A stretch of DNA of 15,108 nucleotides from contig DJEG01000062.1 of assembly GCA_002431305.1 (NCBI GenBank), forward strand, positions 1 through 15,108, read 5' to 3'. A model generated the notes under the pieces. The model saw only the letters and a program-made list of their open reading frames with translations, did not search any database and was not told the DNA's origin. The translations under genes were made by a program, and so were the position numbers. Of this stretch, positions 13,335 to 15,108 are shown piece after piece; within the stretch, counting starts at the first letter, position 1, and each line of letters begins with the position of its first letter. This DNA is from Ruminococcaceae bacterium UBA5904 (GTDB lineage Bacteria; Bacillota; Clostridia; Oscillospirales; Acutalibacteraceae).

Positions 13335-13417
13335 TTAAAAAAAGATGAAAAGGGCAAACCGCCTACCGTTTATAGGTAACTCCAGGGTTCACGAATATAT
13401 AATTCGCGGACTTTTTT

Positions 13418-13446
13418 ATTTTATCACATATTTTCTTTTTTGTAAA
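13418..13446 (-). promoter_or_regulatory. promoter of the toxin mRNA
   Basis: On the minus strand TTTACA (13446-13441), 17-base spacer, TAAAAT (13423-13418). Transcription would start near 13411, immediately before an imperfect hairpin (CGCGAAT/ATTCGTG) of the sort that protects toxin mRNA 5' ends. Confidence 0.7.
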
Positions 13447-13466
13447 CAGCCGATTCGACAAAAAAG

Positions 13467-13495
13467 CCCCGTTTTGTCACCGCCCGCAGCCGGGG
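13467..13495. terminator. terminator of the hydrolase gene
   Basis: CCCCG (13467-13471) and CGGGG (13491-13495) form a short G/C stem flanked by CTTTTTT on the minus strand and ATTTTTT on the plus strand. It lies 5 bases after the hydrolase stop and 21 bases upstream of the toxin -35, so it separates the two units. Confidence 0.6.
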
Positions 13496-13500
13496 ATTTT

Positions 13501-14352
13501 TTATTTTAAGAAATTCATTACGGTTTTATATGCTTTTTTGCCATTTAGGGAGACGTATGACGAGTGGTTTTCGCCCTTTAGTATATCGAGCGACGACAGT
13601 TTTATATTATCGCGCATGAACACCGCGTCGGACAGATACATTATGTCGTTTTCGGCTATGACGATATCCGTCGGGCACGTTATTTTACTGAGCTTTTCCG
13701 CCGTCATGTCGGGCAGGGTCAGCATTAAGTCGTTTAATTTGTCGTGATGTCTTAAATTCGACATCAGAACGCCGAATGTAAAGTACGGTTTCATCATGTC
13801 GGGTCTCGAATTTGCACCGCACGCGACGACGGCGCCGGGCAGATCGGGGTACGTGTACGCAAGCGTCAGCGCGACTATCGCACCGTCGGAATGCCCGAGA
13901 ATATACGGCTTTTCAAGATTCAGCTTTTTAATAAACTGCGCGGTGTCCTCCGCCATTAAATCGTACGTAATAACGCCCGGGTCGGAACTCTGACCGTGAC
14001 AGCGGCTGTCGATCGAATAAACCGTAAAATCATTCGCGAGATACCGCGCCGCAGAATCAAGCCCCAGATGGCTCGAGGAATTGCCGTGTATCAAAATAAT
14101 CGGCTGACGTCCCGTTTCGCCGTACACCGCGTAATGCATTGTAATTTCGTCGAGCTGTACGTCGAGTTCGATTGCCTCTTTAGTAATCGGGGCGGGGACG
14201 GAAATATTATCAAGATTCGTAAATCCGTATTTGTCCGCCTGAATTCTGTCATATATCAAAAACGAACCGACAGTGACCGCGCCAGCGAGCACTGCGCATC
14301 CGACAGCGATGAGAGAAGCGCGTTTCATTTTTGGATTTTTTGATTTACGCAT
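13501..14352 (-). CDS. membrane-anchored alpha/beta hydrolase
   Basis: 283 residues from the ATG at 14352, which follows GGGAG with about 10-base spacing; the longer frame to 14520 runs over the promoter and is not credible. Residues about 12-33 are a hydrophobic signal anchor, so the catalytic domain should face outward. The alpha/beta-hydrolase fold shows the oxyanion strand IILIHGNSSS (85-94), the nucleophile elbow GHSDG (Ser155), the acid Asp236 in AENDIM and the base His263 in GENHSS. The substrate cannot be told from the sequence; esterase or lipase-like activity is the general expectation. It has its own promoter (14378-14406) and is the only gene in its unit. Confidence 0.88.
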   Translation of the reverse strand: MRKSKNPKMKRASLIAVGCAVLAGAVTVGSFLIYDRIQADKYGFTNLDNISVPAPITKEAIELDVQLDEITMHYAVYGETGRQPIILIHGNSSSHLGLDSAARYLANDFTVYSIDSRCHGQSSDPGVITYDLMAEDTAQFIKKLNLEKPYILGHSDGAIVALTLAYTYPDLPGAVVACGANSRPDMMKPYFTFGVLMSNLRHHDKLNDLMLTLPDMTAEKLSKITCPTDIVIAENDIMYLSDAVFMRDNIKLSSLDILKGENHSSYVSLNGKKAYKTVMNFLK

Positions 14353-14377
14353 ATAAAAGTCTCCCTCTTTTTTTACA

Positions 14378-14406
14378 ATTATACAACAAAACTTCACATT
14401 GTTCAA
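14378..14406 (-). promoter_or_regulatory. promoter of the hydrolase gene
   Basis: On the minus strand TTGAAC (14406-14401), 17-base spacer, TATAAT (14383-14378), about 25 bases upstream of the ATG at 14352. Confidence 0.75.
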
Positions 14407-14460
14407 TAAAAAATTATTTATTGCTTTAAATACAGGAAATAATATGATACAATAATAAAA

Positions 14461-14478
14461 GGAGATGTAAACATCTCC
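14461..14478 (+). other. palindromic hairpin at the 5' end of the redox operon
   Basis: GGAGATGTAAACATCTCC has 8-bp arms around AA. A TACAAT at 14448-14453, with a weak TTTAAA 17 bases upstream, is a possible promoter, so the hairpin would be at or next to the mRNA 5' end. It could stabilise the transcript or be an operator. Confidence 0.5.
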
Positions 14479-14519
14479 GAGTGAACTATGAACAGAGAAC
14501 GGATAGGAGGGAACGAGCA

Positions 14520-14717
14520 ATGAAAATAACTCTCAACCCCGACAAAGAGACGGTTGCTCTCATAAAAGAGGGACTCAAACGGCGCGGCGGCTACTGCCCG
14601 TGCAAACTCGAAAAAACCGAGGACAACAAGTGCATGTGCAAGGAGTTCCGCGAACAGATAGCCGATCCCGAATTCGAGGGATACTGTCACTGCATGTTAT
14701 ACTATAAATCAAAGTAA
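14520..14717 (+). CDS. ferredoxin:thioredoxin reductase catalytic-chain-like protein
   Basis: 65 residues from the ATG at 14520, with AGGAGGG at 14505-14511. The three cysteine pairs of the ferredoxin:thioredoxin reductase catalytic chain are present in order: CPC (26-28), CMC (38-40) and CHC (56-58). In the plant enzyme four of these cysteines hold a 4Fe-4S cluster and two form the redox disulfide that reduces thioredoxin. Here the second motif is CMC, not CPC, and the spacings are 9 and 15 residues instead of 16 and 8, and the protein is about half the plant length. A thioredoxin gene 26 bases downstream strongly supports a role in thioredoxin reduction, probably from ferredoxin. No variable-chain subunit gene is nearby. 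Confidence 0.82.
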   Translation: MKITLNPDKETVALIKEGLKRRGGYCPCKLEKTEDNKCMCKEFREQIADPEFEGYCHCMLYYKSK

Positions 14718-14743
14718 ATTAAAACAAGGAAAGGAAAATTAAA

Positions 14744-15064
14744 ATGGAAATTAAATTAACAAAGGACAATTTTGAAGCGGAAGTTATCAATTCGAATATC
14801 CCCGTACTCGTCGACTTCTGGGCGGCGTGGTGCGGTCCGTGCCGTATGATAGCCCCCGTTATCGAGAGCATAGCCGAAAAATTTGACGGCAGAATCAAGG
14901 TCGGCAAGGTAAACGTCGACGAAGAGCCCGAAATTTCGCTCGAATACAATATCGCGAGCATCCCGACCGTAATGATATTCAAAAACGGCGAAGAGATTTC
15001 GAAGAGCATAGGTTATTCGGACGAAGCGGAAATAGAACAGCTGGTATTAGAAGCAATTAAATAA
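14744..15064 (+). CDS. trxA: thioredoxin
   Basis: 106 residues, the normal thioredoxin length. The active site WCGPC (residues 29-33, Cys30 and Cys33) follows VLVDFWAAWC, and the cis-proline loop is at SIPT (Pro74), with the end pattern NGEEISKSIGY. It acts in the cytosol as a dithiol reductant for enzymes such as ribonucleotide reductase and peroxiredoxins. AGGAAAGG precedes the ATG. It lies 26 bases after the ferredoxin:thioredoxin reductase-like gene and is probably co-transcribed with it, so that gene's product is the likely electron donor. No terminator is seen in the last 44 bases of the window. Confidence 0.95.
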   Translation: MEIKLTKDNFEAEVINSNIPVLVDFWAAWCGPCRMIAPVIESIAEKFDGRIKVGKVNVDEEPEISLEYNIASIPTVMIFKNGEEISKSIGYSDEAEIEQLVLEAIK

Positions 15065-15108
15065 TTTAACGTACAAATTTATTTCTAAAGCGTAAACAAA
15101 ATATGTAG

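Noticed and set aside
14352..14520. Longer N-terminus for the alpha/beta hydrolase
   Set aside because: The extension covers the hydrolase promoter and the hairpin of the divergent redox operon and has no ribosome binding site.
1..15108. CRISPR array, complete insertion sequence or integrase
   Set aside because: No regularly spaced repeats and no transposase or recombinase motifs were seen on either strand; only the non-coding MITE-like element is supported.

Overview
The window looks like a chromosomal segment of a low-to-moderate-GC Firmicute, most likely a Clostridia member from the gut or an anaerobic habitat. Supporting signs are the strong GGAGG-type ribosome binding sites, many near-consensus TTGACA-N17-TATAAT promoters, U-tailed terminators, many small XRE regulators, an ECF vitamin-transporter S component and a ferredoxin:thioredoxin reductase-like protein. 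No genus can be named from the sequence alone. By eye, the stretch from about 700 to 3800 is more AT-rich and uses different codons from the rest, which fits an accessory island lying downstream of a tRNA gene.

Layout. (1) 1-750: tRNA-Asn(GUU) with its terminator, then about 600 bases of decayed sequence that includes a tRNA-like remnant on the minus strand. (2) 747-4411: a regulator-rich accessory block. It holds an AlbA_2/GHKL-type regulator with a palindromic operator over its own promoter, a decayed membrane-protein fragment, a small hypothetical gene with an internal start, an XRE regulator fused to a multi-pass membrane domain, and two XRE genes truncated against each other tail to tail. 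(3) 4563-5518: an O6-methylguanine-DNA methyltransferase gene whose 5' end looks damaged, convergent with a small XRE regulator. (4) 5800-7593: a PfkB/fructokinase-like sugar kinase followed by a pRiA4b ORF-3-like gene that is split by a 158-bp MITE-like insertion with TA target duplication. (5) 7739-8506: a structured, riboswitch-like leader and an ECF transporter S component. (6) 8645-13069 (minus): a large membrane-anchored extracytoplasmic protein of unknown family, then a DHHW/AlgJ-like protein and an MBOAT O-acyltransferase that together look like a cell-surface polysaccharide O-acetylation pair. (7) 13099-13446: a compact convergent locus that I read as a type I toxin-antitoxin system, with a 29-residue hydrophobic peptide on the minus strand and an antisense RNA of about 85 nt on the plus strand. 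(8) 13501-14352 (minus): a membrane-anchored alpha/beta hydrolase. (9) 14461-15064: a small ferredoxin:thioredoxin reductase catalytic-chain-like protein in an operon with thioredoxin, an apparent redox module.

The observations most worth following up are the type I toxin-antitoxin candidate with its three-segment Shine-Dalgarno switch, the MITE-split gene (whose intact frame is restored exactly by removing the element and one TA), the ECF-transporter leader with alternative pairings, and the repeated ATGGACAT motif around the AlbA-type regulator. No CRISPR array, complete IS, integrase, rRNA or replication origin was seen.
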